This document shows positions 17,195-26,352 of a stretch of 64,000 bases of DNA, one piece after another. Source of the DNA: Flavobacterium luteolum (GTDB lineage: Bacteria; Bacteroidota; Bacteroidia; Flavobacteriales; Flavobacteriaceae); NCBI RefSeq assembly GCF_027111275.1, contig NZ_CP114286.1, forward strand, positions 1,550,001 to 1,614,000. The letters run 5' to 3'. A program made the translations under genes and the position numbers. How positions within the stretch are numbered: the stretch's first letter is position 1; each line of letters opens with the position of its first letter. The notes beneath the pieces were generated by a model. The model made no database searches and was not told where the DNA came from. It saw only the letters and a program-made list of their open reading frames with translations.

Positions 17195-19111
17195 TTAGAT
17201 ACGTTTTAAAACTATTTTTTCAGTCTGTTTTGCAATCATTTCTTTATAGTAATCTTTAAGAACCCCATATTGTTCTCTGGATACTATAGGAGAATTAATT
17301 TGGTTTGATACTAATAACTGCAGCATATTATCCTTAACCGCAATATTATATCTAAAAACTCCAAGACCTTCCTCCATTGACAATACGCCTGCAAGAGGAA
17401 CTGTTTCTAAAGCAAATCCCTCGGGAATTCTTATACTAATAGTGTATTTTTCTACAAAAGGGAATCCAAAATCTACAGGATATTCTCTTGTTTCCTGTTT
17501 AAAAGGGTTTTCTGTATTAGTAAAAAAAAGCATTGGTTTAATGTATATTTTATCTCCAATTAACTCACACAAATTGGTACTCGCAAATGAAAAGCTTTCT
17601 ACAGCGGGCAATAAGATATCTTTTTGATTTAAACGACTGTATTCGGTTATTTCGATTTTACCGTATTTGTTTTCAAGATCGTCGATATAAACATCTTCTT
17701 TAACGTTTTCAAAATTATTTCTAGACTCCATTCCTTTGTGTTCGGTATACTGACGTCTTACTTTTCCATTTATTCTATCTCCAGATTCAATTGTATAATC
17801 GATCGAAATATTATCTACTGCAAATTTTTTAGGGACTAAGTCAATGCTTTCTGAGGTTCCATTTTTACGAATTAATCTTCCTAACCAATTTAAATCTCTC
17901 AAAGGAAGTACATTTGGAGCTGAAAACGGATCTGTTGCATCGAGTAATATCATTTCACCTCCTGTTTCAACAGCTGCAATTACATAATTAAAAGCAGTCA
18001 AATTAGGGAAAAAAGCAATTCCGTTGGAACGCGTACTAATCAAAACAGGATTTGCGGTAAGTCCCGCACTTCTAAGCATTGCTGTGAGCATCAAATTAAC
18101 ATCTGCGCAATTTCCTATTTTTTCTTTGTATGCTTTTCGGACACCTTTTTCGCATGAATATCCCGTATGATTATTCCATTTTACGTTTGATTTCACATGC
18201 TCTAAAATCGCTGCAATTTTGGCTGTAACGGTAGTCTTACCTTCCAATACTATTTTAAGATCATCTTCAAAATACCCTGATTTGTTTAATTCCTGCCCAA
18301 AAGAATCGAAATCATAAATGGTTTTAGCAACACTTGTCCAATCTGATGAAAATGTTTTAGACAACTGTCCAGGAACAGCAATCCTTTCTAACTCAAAAGA
18401 AATCCCTGTTCTATAGTTGTCAATATTATTTACATAAGCTTCTTCTCTTATTGCTGGGAGATTTTGAAAAACATAGCTTGTTTCTGTAGCGACATAATTA
18501 TACGTATTGGCAATTTTTGAATTTATTTTAGGAGGAAAAAAACCTTTAAGATTTCTTTTAAATACAAAGGCATCTGGGAAAATTGTTTTAAATTCAGAAT
18601 AATTAACAGGAATGTTTTCTTGAAAATTGAAATTATAAGTACTTAAAAATCCTCCTTCTTCTGTGTACTGATATTCAATAATAGAACCTTCTTTTACTTC
18701 TGGAAAAGCTATTTTTTTAATCCAGTAATTATTATTCGTTTTTTCAACAAATTCGTTTTCAGGCTTTAACTTTGTCTTTACAATCTTTCCGTCTACTAAA
18801 TTGTATGTAAATGCACTGACAATATTTACATAATTTGTTTTTCCAGCTGCGAAATAAATCTGGATATTTGACAGATTATATCCTTCGCCCTTATAAATTT
18901 TAATTTTTTTTGCGGTAGTCTTTTGAGAATTTCCATTCATATGAAGATCTATTGTAACATTGCTATACAAAACAGCAGCAACAGAAGCAGAATCTTTAGG
19001 ATATTTTTTTTCTTCCAGCTGTGCTATTGTAACATTTCCCAAAGAGTTATTTTGTGCATTGCCTTTCAGAAATGCACAAAACAAAAGAATCGAAATCAAG
19101 AGCCTCACCAT
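17195..19111 (-). CDS. DUF3857/DUF3858 transglutaminase-like secreted protein (Cys kept, His replaced)
   Basis: The 638-residue paralogue of the genes on both sides has a signal peptide (VRLLISILLFCAFLKGNAQ). The transglutaminase core retains Cys in GNCADVNLMLTAMLRSAGL, but the catalytic His position is Tyr in FNYVIAAVETGG; the acid is in LLDATDPFSAPN. It may be inactive or use altered chemistry. The C-terminus ends QTEKIVLKRI, as in the upstream paralogue (ETEKIVLKRI), which points to recent tandem duplication. Gaps to the neighbours are 3 nt and 6 nt. Confidence 0.85.
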   Translation of the reverse strand: MVRLLISILLFCAFLKGNAQNNSLGNVTIAQLEEKKYPKDSASVAAVLYSNVTIDLHMNGNSQKTTAKKIKIYKGEGYNLSNIQIYFAAGKTNYVNIVSAFTYNLVDGKIVKTKLKPENEFVEKTNNNYWIKKIAFPEVKEGSIIEYQYTEEGGFLSTYNFNFQENIPVNYSEFKTIFPDAFVFKRNLKGFFPPKINSKIANTYNYVATETSYVFQNLPAIREEAYVNNIDNYRTGISFELERIAVPGQLSKTFSSDWTSVAKTIYDFDSFGQELNKSGYFEDDLKIVLEGKTTVTAKIAAILEHVKSNVKWNNHTGYSCEKGVRKAYKEKIGNCADVNLMLTAMLRSAGLTANPVLISTRSNGIAFFPNLTAFNYVIAAVETGGEMILLDATDPFSAPNVLPLRDLNWLGRLIRKNGTSESIDLVPKKFAVDNISIDYTIESGDRINGKVRRQYTEHKGMESRNNFENVKEDVYIDDLENKYGKIEITEYSRLNQKDILLPAVESFSFASTNLCELIGDKIYIKPMLFFTNTENPFKQETREYPVDFGFPFVEKYTISIRIPEGFALETVPLAGVLSMEEGLGVFRYNIAVKDNMLQLLVSNQINSPIVSREQYGVLKDYYKEMIAKQTEKIVLKRI

Positions 19112-19114
19112 AAT

Positions 19115-21127
19115 CTAAATACGTTTTAAAACGATTTTTTCTGTTTCTTTGGCTATCATTGTTTTATAATATTCCTTTAGCATTTCGTACTTTTCGGCAG
19201 AAACAATAGCCTCATTTATCTGATGTAAGATAGCCAATTGTAAAGTATCTCCATTGGCTATAATATTAAATTTAAAAGCCCCAAGATTATCTTCCATAGA
19301 TACAACAGCTGGAGCTGGCAATGTTTCTACTGCAAAACCTTCTGGGATTTTAATCGTAATATTATACTTATCTGCAAAAGGATAGCTAAAATCAACTGGA
19401 TATTCTCGCGTTTCTTGTTTAAAAGGGTTTTTATCGTTGGTAAAAAACAACATCGGACTTACATATATTTTATCGCCAATTAGTTCGCATAAATTATTTC
19501 CTTTAAAAGAATAAGTTTCTATTATAGGAAGAAGTATATCTTTTTCATTAGTTCTAGAGTAGTCACTAATTTCTATTTTATTATTTTGGTTTTCTAGCTT
19601 CTCTAAATATTCTTCTTCTTTTAAACTTTCAATATTACTTCGGGTAATCATTGCATTATAATCCATGGATTGTCTTCTTGTTTTCCCTGTAATCATTCCA
19701 GTATTATCGATACTATAAGTTAGAAAAACATTATCAGCTGATGTCTTTTCTGGCATTAAATTAATTTCTTCTGATGAGCCGTCTTTTCTAATCAATCTTC
19801 CTGACCAATTTAAAACTCTTAGCGGTAAAATATTTGGAACCGAAAATTTTTCTGACGCATCTAGTAAAATATATCCATTTGGTGTTTCAACCGCAGCAAT
19901 TACATAATTGAATGCTGTTCTATTAGGAAACAAAGCAATACCATTTGATCGCGTACTTACTAAAACTGGATTGGCAGTTAAACCCGAATAACGAAGCATT
20001 GCCGTTAACATTAAGTTTATATCTGCAATATTACCTGTTCTTTCTTTGTATGCTTTCTTAACTCCATTATCACAGCCATAACCAACATAACTATTCCATT
20101 TTACGTTTGATTTTACATGATTTAATATCACTGCAATTTTTTCCTCAGGGGTGCTAATTCCTGTAAGTATTTTTTTTAAATCCTCTTCAAAATAACCCGT
20201 TTTATTTAATTCAGGACCAAAATCTTCATATTCATAAATCGTTTTTACGACAGAATTCCAATCTGTCGAATATTCTTTCATTGGACTATTCGGGAAATGT
20301 GTTAATGACAGTTCATGCTGAATACTAGAAGTATAATTATCGATATTATTTACAAAACTTTCTTCTTTTAAAGCAGGAAAGTCTTGAGCCACGTAGGTAA
20401 TCTCTGTTTCTAAATAGTCTATTTTATCAGAATAGAATTCCGTTTGAGATACACGCCCTCCACTTCTTTCTTTTCCGTTGATTGTTATTGATCTCGAGTT
20501 TTTTAATGTTGTTGCTTTTGGAAATATATAGCCTTTCTGTCTAGGTTTAAAGACATAATATTCTGGATAAGCCACTTTTAACTCTGAATAATTTACAGGA
20601 ATTGAGGTCTGAAAATCCCAATCACGAATAATACCGGCATTTGGACATTTGATCGTATAGCGAAATTCTATTACCGAGCCTTCCTTTACATTTGGCATTG
20701 CGATTTTCTTTTGCCCTCTGTATTTAGAAATAACTTCATCAAAAGTTCCGTCGCTTTTTAATTTAGTTTTTTCAATTTTGCCATTAACTAAATTATAAGT
20801 TACTGCATCTGCAAAAAATACGCGTTCTTTTAAGTTATTCGTATTATAGTACCAAACTTGCTGATTAGCCCATTCGTAACCTTCTTTTTTATAAATTTTA
20901 ATACGCGTTTCTACATCGGTCATCATGTAAAAACCATCATTTTGATCATACTCCATTCTAGAAACACCTTTTTTATAAAGGATTGCCGCTACAGCCGAAG
21001 TATCTTTTGGATGTACTTTCTGTTCAAGTTCTGCAACAGACACTTTTCCGAGTTTAAATTCTTGCGAAATTATTTTTGGACCAAGTAATAAAATCGCACA
21101 AAGGCTAAATAGTTTAATAATTTTCAT
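19115..21127 (-). CDS. DUF3857/DUF3858 transglutaminase-like secreted protein (catalytic residues lost)
   Basis: The 670-residue protein has a signal peptide (IIKLFSLCAILLLGPKIISQ). Domain order matches its paralogues: DUF3857, transglutaminase-like core, DUF3858. The nucleophile segment is GNIADINLML (Cys to Ile) and the His position is Tyr (FNYVIAAVETPNG). It shares long stretches with the 17195 gene (TETREYPVDF-type and KIVLKRI ends). It is second in the four-gene array, 33 nt after the first gene. Function is unknown; a structural or ligand-binding envelope role is an inference. Confidence 0.85.
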   Translation of the reverse strand: MKIIKLFSLCAILLLGPKIISQEFKLGKVSVAELEQKVHPKDTSAVAAILYKKGVSRMEYDQNDGFYMMTDVETRIKIYKKEGYEWANQQVWYYNTNNLKERVFFADAVTYNLVNGKIEKTKLKSDGTFDEVISKYRGQKKIAMPNVKEGSVIEFRYTIKCPNAGIIRDWDFQTSIPVNYSELKVAYPEYYVFKPRQKGYIFPKATTLKNSRSITINGKERSGGRVSQTEFYSDKIDYLETEITYVAQDFPALKEESFVNNIDNYTSSIQHELSLTHFPNSPMKEYSTDWNSVVKTIYEYEDFGPELNKTGYFEEDLKKILTGISTPEEKIAVILNHVKSNVKWNSYVGYGCDNGVKKAYKERTGNIADINLMLTAMLRYSGLTANPVLVSTRSNGIALFPNRTAFNYVIAAVETPNGYILLDASEKFSVPNILPLRVLNWSGRLIRKDGSSEEINLMPEKTSADNVFLTYSIDNTGMITGKTRRQSMDYNAMITRSNIESLKEEEYLEKLENQNNKIEISDYSRTNEKDILLPIIETYSFKGNNLCELIGDKIYVSPMLFFTNDKNPFKQETREYPVDFSYPFADKYNITIKIPEGFAVETLPAPAVVSMEDNLGAFKFNIIANGDTLQLAILHQINEAIVSAEKYEMLKEYYKTMIAKETEKIVLKRI

Positions 21128-21160
21128 TGGTAATTTTTGGTTGGTTTTGGTTTAAAATAG

Positions 21161-23068
21161 TTAGTTCTTGGTTAATATAATCTTAGCATTATCGTTTCTA
21201 GAAACTTGTTCCATAAACAAACGGTATTCATCATATTCTTTATTTGAATATTTTCCTTTGTTAAGGAACATAGATCTTTTATACATTAATTTGTTATTGT
21301 CTTTTTTAATGATTTCGGTCTTGTATTCACCAAATTTTCCTTTTAACTCATAATTGGACGGAAGAAATTCGATGCTGTATCCATCCGGAAGATTAATCTC
21401 TATTTCATCAGTATCCAAATAGCCACGCTGAATTTGAAATGGATTTTTACGATTTCGAACCCGTTTTATATTCCCTGTATTCTGATTAAAGGCATCAACT
21501 ACAAAAATCATTTTATTACCCGTCAGCGTTCCATAATTTGTTGCACTCAACTGAACATCCTCAGTAAAACGAATATTCTCTTTATCGTTGCTAAAAGTAA
21601 TCTTACCCAATTTCAAGTTATTGATATTCTCCCAATAGTCTTTATAATGCTCCTCTTTTTCATTTGGCTGCATGTTTTCTACTCGAGATTTAAGTGCGTA
21701 TTGGCTTCCTTGTGATGCTATTTTTAACGTTCCTGAAAAATTCCCAGTTCCATCAATTGTATAAGTTCCTTTACCATCCTGAATGTTTCCTTTATCATCG
21801 TAAATTTTGGTACGAACAATTTCTCCTCCTTCTGGTTTTACCACCAAAACATCACGATCGTCTGTAAAAATTCCTTGGTAACCAAAAGGATCATCTTGGC
21901 TTGTACATTCTAGCCAGATGTAATTATCTTTATTCGGAATCGCCAGAATCATGTGGTTTCCCTGCATCGAAACAAAATCAGACTGAATATCGGATTTATA
22001 GCGATCTCCGTATAAAATAGTGTTATACGAAGGAACGTCTACAGCCTGTAAAAGTGCTTTTGTATAATTAGACAATGCTTTACAATCTCCATATCCTAGA
22101 CGATCAACATCAGTTGCAAGCATAGGTTTCCAACCACCAATACCAACTGCAATATTTACATATCGGGATTTTTTCTGGACATAATCATAAATGATTTTAG
22201 CTTTCTTTACAGGATCTTTTTCATCGCCAACAAGAGCTTTAATTTTTGCTTTGGTTTCTTCAGTTAAAACTGTAGTTCCAGTTAAGATCTTATCACCATA
22301 CCATTTGCCAAATGCTTCCCAAGTAGTAGCATTTCCATCAACTCCTTCCAAGTGGAAGTTTTCTAATCCCATCATAACTTTAGGAAAAAGATCTGACGGA
22401 GAGGGACTAAGATCTTCTTGTTTTTGAGCAACAATGTTTGTTGCTAAATAACTTAAATTGGTGTCGGTATCAGCTGTTTTTTTTATGTTGAAATTATCAA
22501 ATCGGAACTCTTTTTTCTTAAATCCCAATCCTTTAGGAAAAGTAACATTCAAAATACATTTTTCCACACTTTCATAGTAATTACCGATAAAATACCATTG
22601 TGGAATAAATGCTGTATTTGAAGTTTCTGTTTCGCACGTAAAAGCAATTGTAAAAGGATATGAAATCGGAGTATAGTCCAGATAAACTACTCGATTATCA
22701 GAAAAAAGAGTGCTTCCGCTTACGGCACTTTGATCTCTAAAATCTTTTCTTTTAATTTTCTTTATCTCATTTCCTAAAGCATCATAAACAATCGCTTCAA
22801 TATTTTTTATTGATGTTGTTTTATCATAATGACTAAAAGCGTCAATGTCTTTCAGTCCTTTTTCGTTTAAAACAGAAACGACCCTTTGAGTTTTAATGTT
22901 CATGCTTCTTTGTGAAGCAATAACAATATCCATCTGGTCTAAACGAAGTACAGCGTTGGCATTTTGCGTTAAACTATCGGGAATAGAAAATATAGGATAA
23001 ATGCTCTTTTGAGCAGAAGAATTCGCAATATATAAGAAAAAAAATAATGCGCAAAAAAGGTTTTTCAT
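21161..23068 (-). CDS. DUF3857 transglutaminase-like secreted protein (catalytic triad intact)
   Basis: The 635-residue protein with signal peptide (NLFCALFFFLYIANSSAQ) is the most divergent and the only one of the four with a plausible full triad: Cys in YGDCKALSNYTKALL, His in GNHMILAIPN and an acidic residue in WLECTSQDDPFGY. It may be an active periplasmic peptidase or transglutaminase-type enzyme. It is the first gene of the array, with an exact TAnnTTTG promoter motif 17-24 nt upstream of its ATG. Confidence 0.88.
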   Translation of the reverse strand: MKNLFCALFFFLYIANSSAQKSIYPIFSIPDSLTQNANAVLRLDQMDIVIASQRSMNIKTQRVVSVLNEKGLKDIDAFSHYDKTTSIKNIEAIVYDALGNEIKKIKRKDFRDQSAVSGSTLFSDNRVVYLDYTPISYPFTIAFTCETETSNTAFIPQWYFIGNYYESVEKCILNVTFPKGLGFKKKEFRFDNFNIKKTADTDTNLSYLATNIVAQKQEDLSPSPSDLFPKVMMGLENFHLEGVDGNATTWEAFGKWYGDKILTGTTVLTEETKAKIKALVGDEKDPVKKAKIIYDYVQKKSRYVNIAVGIGGWKPMLATDVDRLGYGDCKALSNYTKALLQAVDVPSYNTILYGDRYKSDIQSDFVSMQGNHMILAIPNKDNYIWLECTSQDDPFGYQGIFTDDRDVLVVKPEGGEIVRTKIYDDKGNIQDGKGTYTIDGTGNFSGTLKIASQGSQYALKSRVENMQPNEKEEHYKDYWENINNLKLGKITFSNDKENIRFTEDVQLSATNYGTLTGNKMIFVVDAFNQNTGNIKRVRNRKNPFQIQRGYLDTDEIEINLPDGYSIEFLPSNYELKGKFGEYKTEIIKKDNNKLMYKRSMFLNKGKYSNKEYDEYRLFMEQVSRNDNAKIILTKN

Positions 23069-23084
23069 TAGTAGGGATTTTCGT

Positions 23085-23092
23085 CAAATATA
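23085..23092 (-). promoter_or_regulatory. -7 promoter element for the DUF3857 array
   Basis: The minus strand reads TATATTTG, an exact match to TAnnTTTG, 16 nt before the ATG at 23068. This predicts a very short 5' leader. I cannot find a clean -33 TTG at the usual distance. Confidence 0.5.
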
Positions 23093-23133
23093 TATTATTT
23101 TCAGAAATCCTTAACAAATGTTTAATAATATTT

Positions 23134-23586
23134 TTACTCCCTGTTTTTGCTGTCTATTACAATCGTAACAGGACCGTCATTTAGAAGATTAACTTTCATA
23201 TCGGCACCAAAAATTCCAGTTTGAACTTTCTTACCAAACTCTTTTTCAATTGCTTGAACAAAGTTTTCATACATTGGAATTGCAAAATCTGGTTTTGCCG
23301 CTTTTATATAAGATGGACGATTTCCTTTTTTAGTGGATGCGTGAAGCGTAAATTGACTTACAACGATTATATCTCCGTCAACATCTTGCACCGAGCAGTT
23401 CATAACGTCATTTTCGTCTCCAAAAATTCTCATTTTAATGATTTTACCAGCAAGCCAATCAATATCTTCCTGAGTATCGGCTTCTTCTATTCCGACTAAA
23501 ATTAATAAACCTTTTTGTATATCGGCAACAATTTTAGAATCGACTGTTACTGACGCTTGGGAAACCCTTTGAATTACTACTTTCAT
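23134..23586 (-). CDS. dtd: D-aminoacyl-tRNA deacylase
   Basis: The 150-residue protein hydrolyses D-aminoacyl-tRNAs (and Gly-tRNA-Ala), a translation proofreading step in the cytoplasm. It matches DTD end to end: MKVVIQRVSQASV start, VGIEEADTQEDIDWLAGKI, SQFTLHASTKKGNRPSY active-site loop and the Gly-Pro motif in LLNDGPVTIVID. Its start codon lies only 4 nt from the left arm of the inverted repeat around the S23 ORF, so the repeat forms its translation initiation region. Confidence 0.97.
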   Translation of the reverse strand: MKVVIQRVSQASVTVDSKIVADIQKGLLILVGIEEADTQEDIDWLAGKIIKMRIFGDENDVMNCSVQDVDGDIIVVSQFTLHASTKKGNRPSYIKAAKPDFAIPMYENFVQAIEKEFGKKVQTGIFGADMKVNLLNDGPVTIVIDSKNRE

Positions 23587-23590
23587 AGAA

Positions 23591-24015
23591 AATTGTGAAT
23601 TGTAAATGGTAAATTGTGAATTATGTAGTACTTAGCTTTTGCTTAGATGTTATAATAATTGAAGCTAAAATTTTATTTATTTCTATAATGTCAGACTTTA
23701 TAGATTGAAATTGAATCTCATTTAAGTAATTGGATTGAAAAAGCAATTCCAGCCAATAATCTGTTTCGTTTGCCTCTTTTTGTGCAATTGCAAGTTTATG
23801 AATAAAGTCCTTTTTACTTTCCGCCTGCTCAGATTCTCTAATTAATGCGCCTATAGCTGTTCCACTTCGAAGTAATTGTTTACTCAGAACATATTCCTTT
23901 TTATCATCTTTTAAAAATTGGAAAAGTTTAATAATTCTAAGTGCAAAATTAAAAGACTTTGTTTTAATTATGTTATCAGCCATAATTCACAATTTACCAT
24001 TTACAATTCACAATT
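23591..24015. mobile_element. 35-bp perfect inverted repeat exactly bounding a four-helix-bundle ORF
   Basis: Arms at 23591-23625 (AATTGTGAATTGTAAATGGT...) and 23981-24015 are exact 35-bp reverse complements. The right arm supplies the S23 ORF start codon (23981-23983) and touches the rsgA stop codon (24014-24016). The left arm contains the ORF stop codon (23621-23623) and ends 4 nt from dtd. The whole intergenic space is therefore the element. No transposase is present, so any mobility would be non-autonomous. Confidence 0.8.
23621..23983 (-). CDS. Four-helix bundle protein (S23/IVS-encoded family)
   Basis: The 120-residue protein matches the family first known from intervening sequences of 23S rRNA genes and related to the Avd accessory protein of diversity-generating retroelements. 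Characteristic stretches are LLRSGTAIGALIRESEQAES and KDFIHKLAIAQKEANETDYW followed by LELLFQSNYL. It forms small basic helical bundles thought to bind nucleic acid, but its cellular role is unsettled. Here it is framed by a perfect inverted repeat between rsgA and dtd rather than in rRNA. Confidence 0.92.
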   Translation of the reverse strand: MADNIIKTKSFNFALRIIKLFQFLKDDKKEYVLSKQLLRSGTAIGALIRESEQAESKKDFIHKLAIAQKEANETDYWLELLFQSNYLNEIQFQSIKSDIIEINKILASIIITSKQKLSTT

Positions 24016-24991
24016 ATTTACGGGTTTCATCACTCGCTGCACGATCTTCACCGTAAGTATCGGTACGATAATGTTCGTCGTCACCTTCAAGGATTTTAAG
24101 ATAACTATTATAGCGTGACCAAGCAATTTCATCTTTTTCTAAAGCTGCTTTTATGGCACAATGTGGTTCTTCTTTATGCAAACAATTGTTAAACTTGCAT
24201 TGATCTTTTAATTTGAAAAATTCTGGAAAATAACCGCTGATTTCTGACGGTTCCATATCTACAATTCCAAAACCTTTAATTCCTGGAGTATCAATAATTC
24301 GGGCATCAAAAGACAAATCGTACATTTCGGCAAAAGTTGTAGTATGCTGACCTTGTTTGCTTTGTTCTGAAATTACCGAGGTTTTCAAATGAAGACTAGG
24401 TTCCATTGCATTTACCAAAGTTGATTTTCCAACACCTGAATGCCCAGAAAACATACTCACTTTTCCAATCATCATTTCTTTTAGCTTATCAACACCTTTA
24501 TTTTCTGTTGATGAAATTCGGAGACACTTATATCCAATTTCAGTGTAAATATGTTGTAAATAAAGCTGATCGTCTAATGTTTGATCATTTAAAGTATCGA
24601 TTTTATTAAAAATAAGAATCGCTTCAATTCCGTACGCTTCGGCTGTAACCAAAAAACGGTCGATAAAGCTTGTAGTTGTTGGCGGATTATCAATGGTAAC
24701 CAATAAAAAAACCTGATCGATATTGGAAGCAATAATATGAATCTGCTTAGATAAATTAACCGATTTACGAACGATATAGTTTTTTCGTTCATGAATATTA
24801 TGAATCGTTCCAGTAACGGCATCCGAAGTTTCATCTAATTCATAATCAACAATATCGCCTACAGCAATAGGATTGGTACTTTTGATACCTTTTATTCTGA
24901 ATTTCCCTTTCATACGGCATTCCACAAAATCTCCTTGTTCAGATTTTACGGTATACCAGCTTCCTGTAGATTTGTATACGGTTCCTGTCAT
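24014..24991 (-). CDS. rsgA: Ribosome small subunit-dependent GTPase A
   Basis: The 325-residue circularly permuted GTPase assists late 30S maturation. An N-terminal OB fold (residues about 1-70) is followed by G4 NKID, G1 GHSGVGKST, G3 DTPGIKGFG and a C-terminal zinc knuckle (CKFNNCLHKEEPHC). The order G4-G1-G3 is diagnostic. It is followed directly by the S23 cassette and dtd on the same strand. Confidence 0.97.
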   Translation of the reverse strand: MTGTVYKSTGSWYTVKSEQGDFVECRMKGKFRIKGIKSTNPIAVGDIVDYELDETSDAVTGTIHNIHERKNYIVRKSVNLSKQIHIIASNIDQVFLLVTIDNPPTTTSFIDRFLVTAEAYGIEAILIFNKIDTLNDQTLDDQLYLQHIYTEIGYKCLRISSTENKGVDKLKEMMIGKVSMFSGHSGVGKSTLVNAMEPSLHLKTSVISEQSKQGQHTTTFAEMYDLSFDARIIDTPGIKGFGIVDMEPSEISGYFPEFFKLKDQCKFNNCLHKEEPHCAIKAALEKDEIAWSRYNSYLKILEGDDEHYRTDTYGEDRAASDETRK

Positions 24992-25065
24992 TCTTTTATT
25001 TTAGATTTCTGATTTTAGATTTTAGATTAAAACCTAAATCTTTTGCAAAGATAAATGAATAATTT

Positions 25066-25249
25066 AAACCATATAAGTTATATAAGTGAATATAAATAGC
25101 CACTTCTTAAAACAGAAAAAATCCCCATCACTTTTTTCAAAGCAACAGGGATTTTTAAAAAACAATCTAATTTTAAATGCGTGATATAATTAAACTCAAC
25201 AACAAAGCTTTAAAAAAACTTAAATTATCTTATATCACTTATATGGTTT
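25066..25249. repeat. Composite inverted-repeat element B (AACCATATAAG family) with internal terminator
   Basis: The left arm AAACCATATAAGTTATATAA (from 25066) and the right arm TTATATCACTTATATGGTTT (to 25249) are near-perfect reverse complements. The interior carries a terminator hairpin (25116-25156). The right arm ends 9 nt from the stop codon of the DAHP synthase gene, so the element closes the aromatic operon. Confidence 0.85.
25116..25156 (-). terminator. Terminator of the aromatic amino-acid operon, inside element B
   Basis: AAAAATCCC (25116-25124) pairs with GGGATTTTT (25148-25156). On the minus strand it ends in a T-rich run. It lies about 100 nt after the aroF stop codon. Confidence 0.7.
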
Positions 25250-25257
25250 CGAAAAAA

Positions 25258-26340
25258 TTATGCGTTGAAAATTTTCTCTTGGTGACCAATACTTTCTTGG
25301 TGGATCGCTTTGAACATTCTCAAAACGAATTCTTCAGTAAGACCTTTTTTCTCACCTTCTAAAATCATTTTCCCTAAGATTTCATTCCAACGGTTGTTTT
25401 GAAGGATTGCAACGTTAGCGTCTTTTTTCACCTGACCAATTTCGTCAGCTACTTTCATACGTTTTCCTAACAATTCTAATAAGTTAGCATCCAAAACATC
25501 GATGTTAGCTCTTAGTTTTTTCATTTTTTGGCTGTACTCATCTGTAGTATCATCTGTTTTTCTGATAGTCAAATCTTTAATGATTTGTTTCAGAGCCTCA
25601 GGAGTTACTTGCTGAGCAGCATCAGACCAAGCATTATCTGGATCGATGTGCGTTTCGATAATCATACCATCGTAGTTCAAATCTAAAGCCTCTTGAGTTA
25701 CTTCGAAAATCATTTTACGATCTCCCGTAATGTGAGATGGATCGATGATTAATGGTAAATCAGGGAATTTATTTTGTAATTCGATAGCAATCTGCCATTC
25801 TGGAATGTTTCTGTATTTTGTTTTTTCGTAAGTAGAGAAACCTCTGTGAATAACACCTAATTTCTCGATACCTGCCATATGTAAACGCTCAACACCACCT
25901 AACCATAAAGCTAAATCTGGGTTTACTGGGTTTTTAACCAAAACAATTTTATCAGTTCCTTTTAAAGTATCTGCAATTTCTTGAACTGCAAATGGATTTG
26001 CCGTTGTACGCGCACCAACCCATAATACGTCGATATCGTGTTCCAAAGCTAGTTTACAGTGTGCTGCAGTTGCCACTTCAGTACCCATTAATAAACCAGT
26101 TTCAGCTTTAGCTTTCTGTAACCATTTTAATCCAATTTCACCAACACCTTCAAATCCTCCTGGACGAGTTCTTGGTTTCCAGATTCCAGCTCTGAATACA
26201 CTTACTTTTGAATCTTTTAATTCGTGAGCGATTTTCAAAACCTGATCTTCAGTTTCTGCACTACAAGGTCCAGCTATCACAAGTGGGTGATTTAAATTGA
26301 AATCTTCTAACCACTTTCTCATTTCTTTTTTATTTTCCAT
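25258..26340 (-). CDS. Bifunctional 3-deoxy-7-phosphoheptulonate synthase/chorismate mutase type II
   Basis: The N-terminal about 260 residues are an AroA-I-beta/KDO8P-type DAHP synthase: LVIAGPCSAET, FRAGIWKPRTRPGGFEG, LWVGARTTANPF, LVKNPVNPD, HRGFSTYEKTKYRN and IIDPSHITGDR. The C-terminal about 90 residues are an AroQ chorismate mutase helix bundle (MKKLRANIDVLDANLLELLGKRMKVADEIG). It catalyses the first shikimate step and the chorismate to prephenate step. The fusion allows prephenate-type allosteric control in related enzymes. It is the last gene of the pheA operon. Confidence 0.96.
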   Translation of the reverse strand: MENKKEMRKWLEDFNLNHPLVIAGPCSAETEDQVLKIAHELKDSKVSVFRAGIWKPRTRPGGFEGVGEIGLKWLQKAKAETGLLMGTEVATAAHCKLALEHDIDVLWVGARTTANPFAVQEIADTLKGTDKIVLVKNPVNPDLALWLGGVERLHMAGIEKLGVIHRGFSTYEKTKYRNIPEWQIAIELQNKFPDLPLIIDPSHITGDRKMIFEVTQEALDLNYDGMIIETHIDPDNAWSDAAQQVTPEALKQIIKDLTIRKTDDTTDEYSQKMKKLRANIDVLDANLLELLGKRMKVADEIGQVKKDANVAILQNNRWNEILGKMILEGEKKGLTEEFVLRMFKAIHQESIGHQEKIFNA

Positions 26341-26352
26341 CGTTTTTATAGT

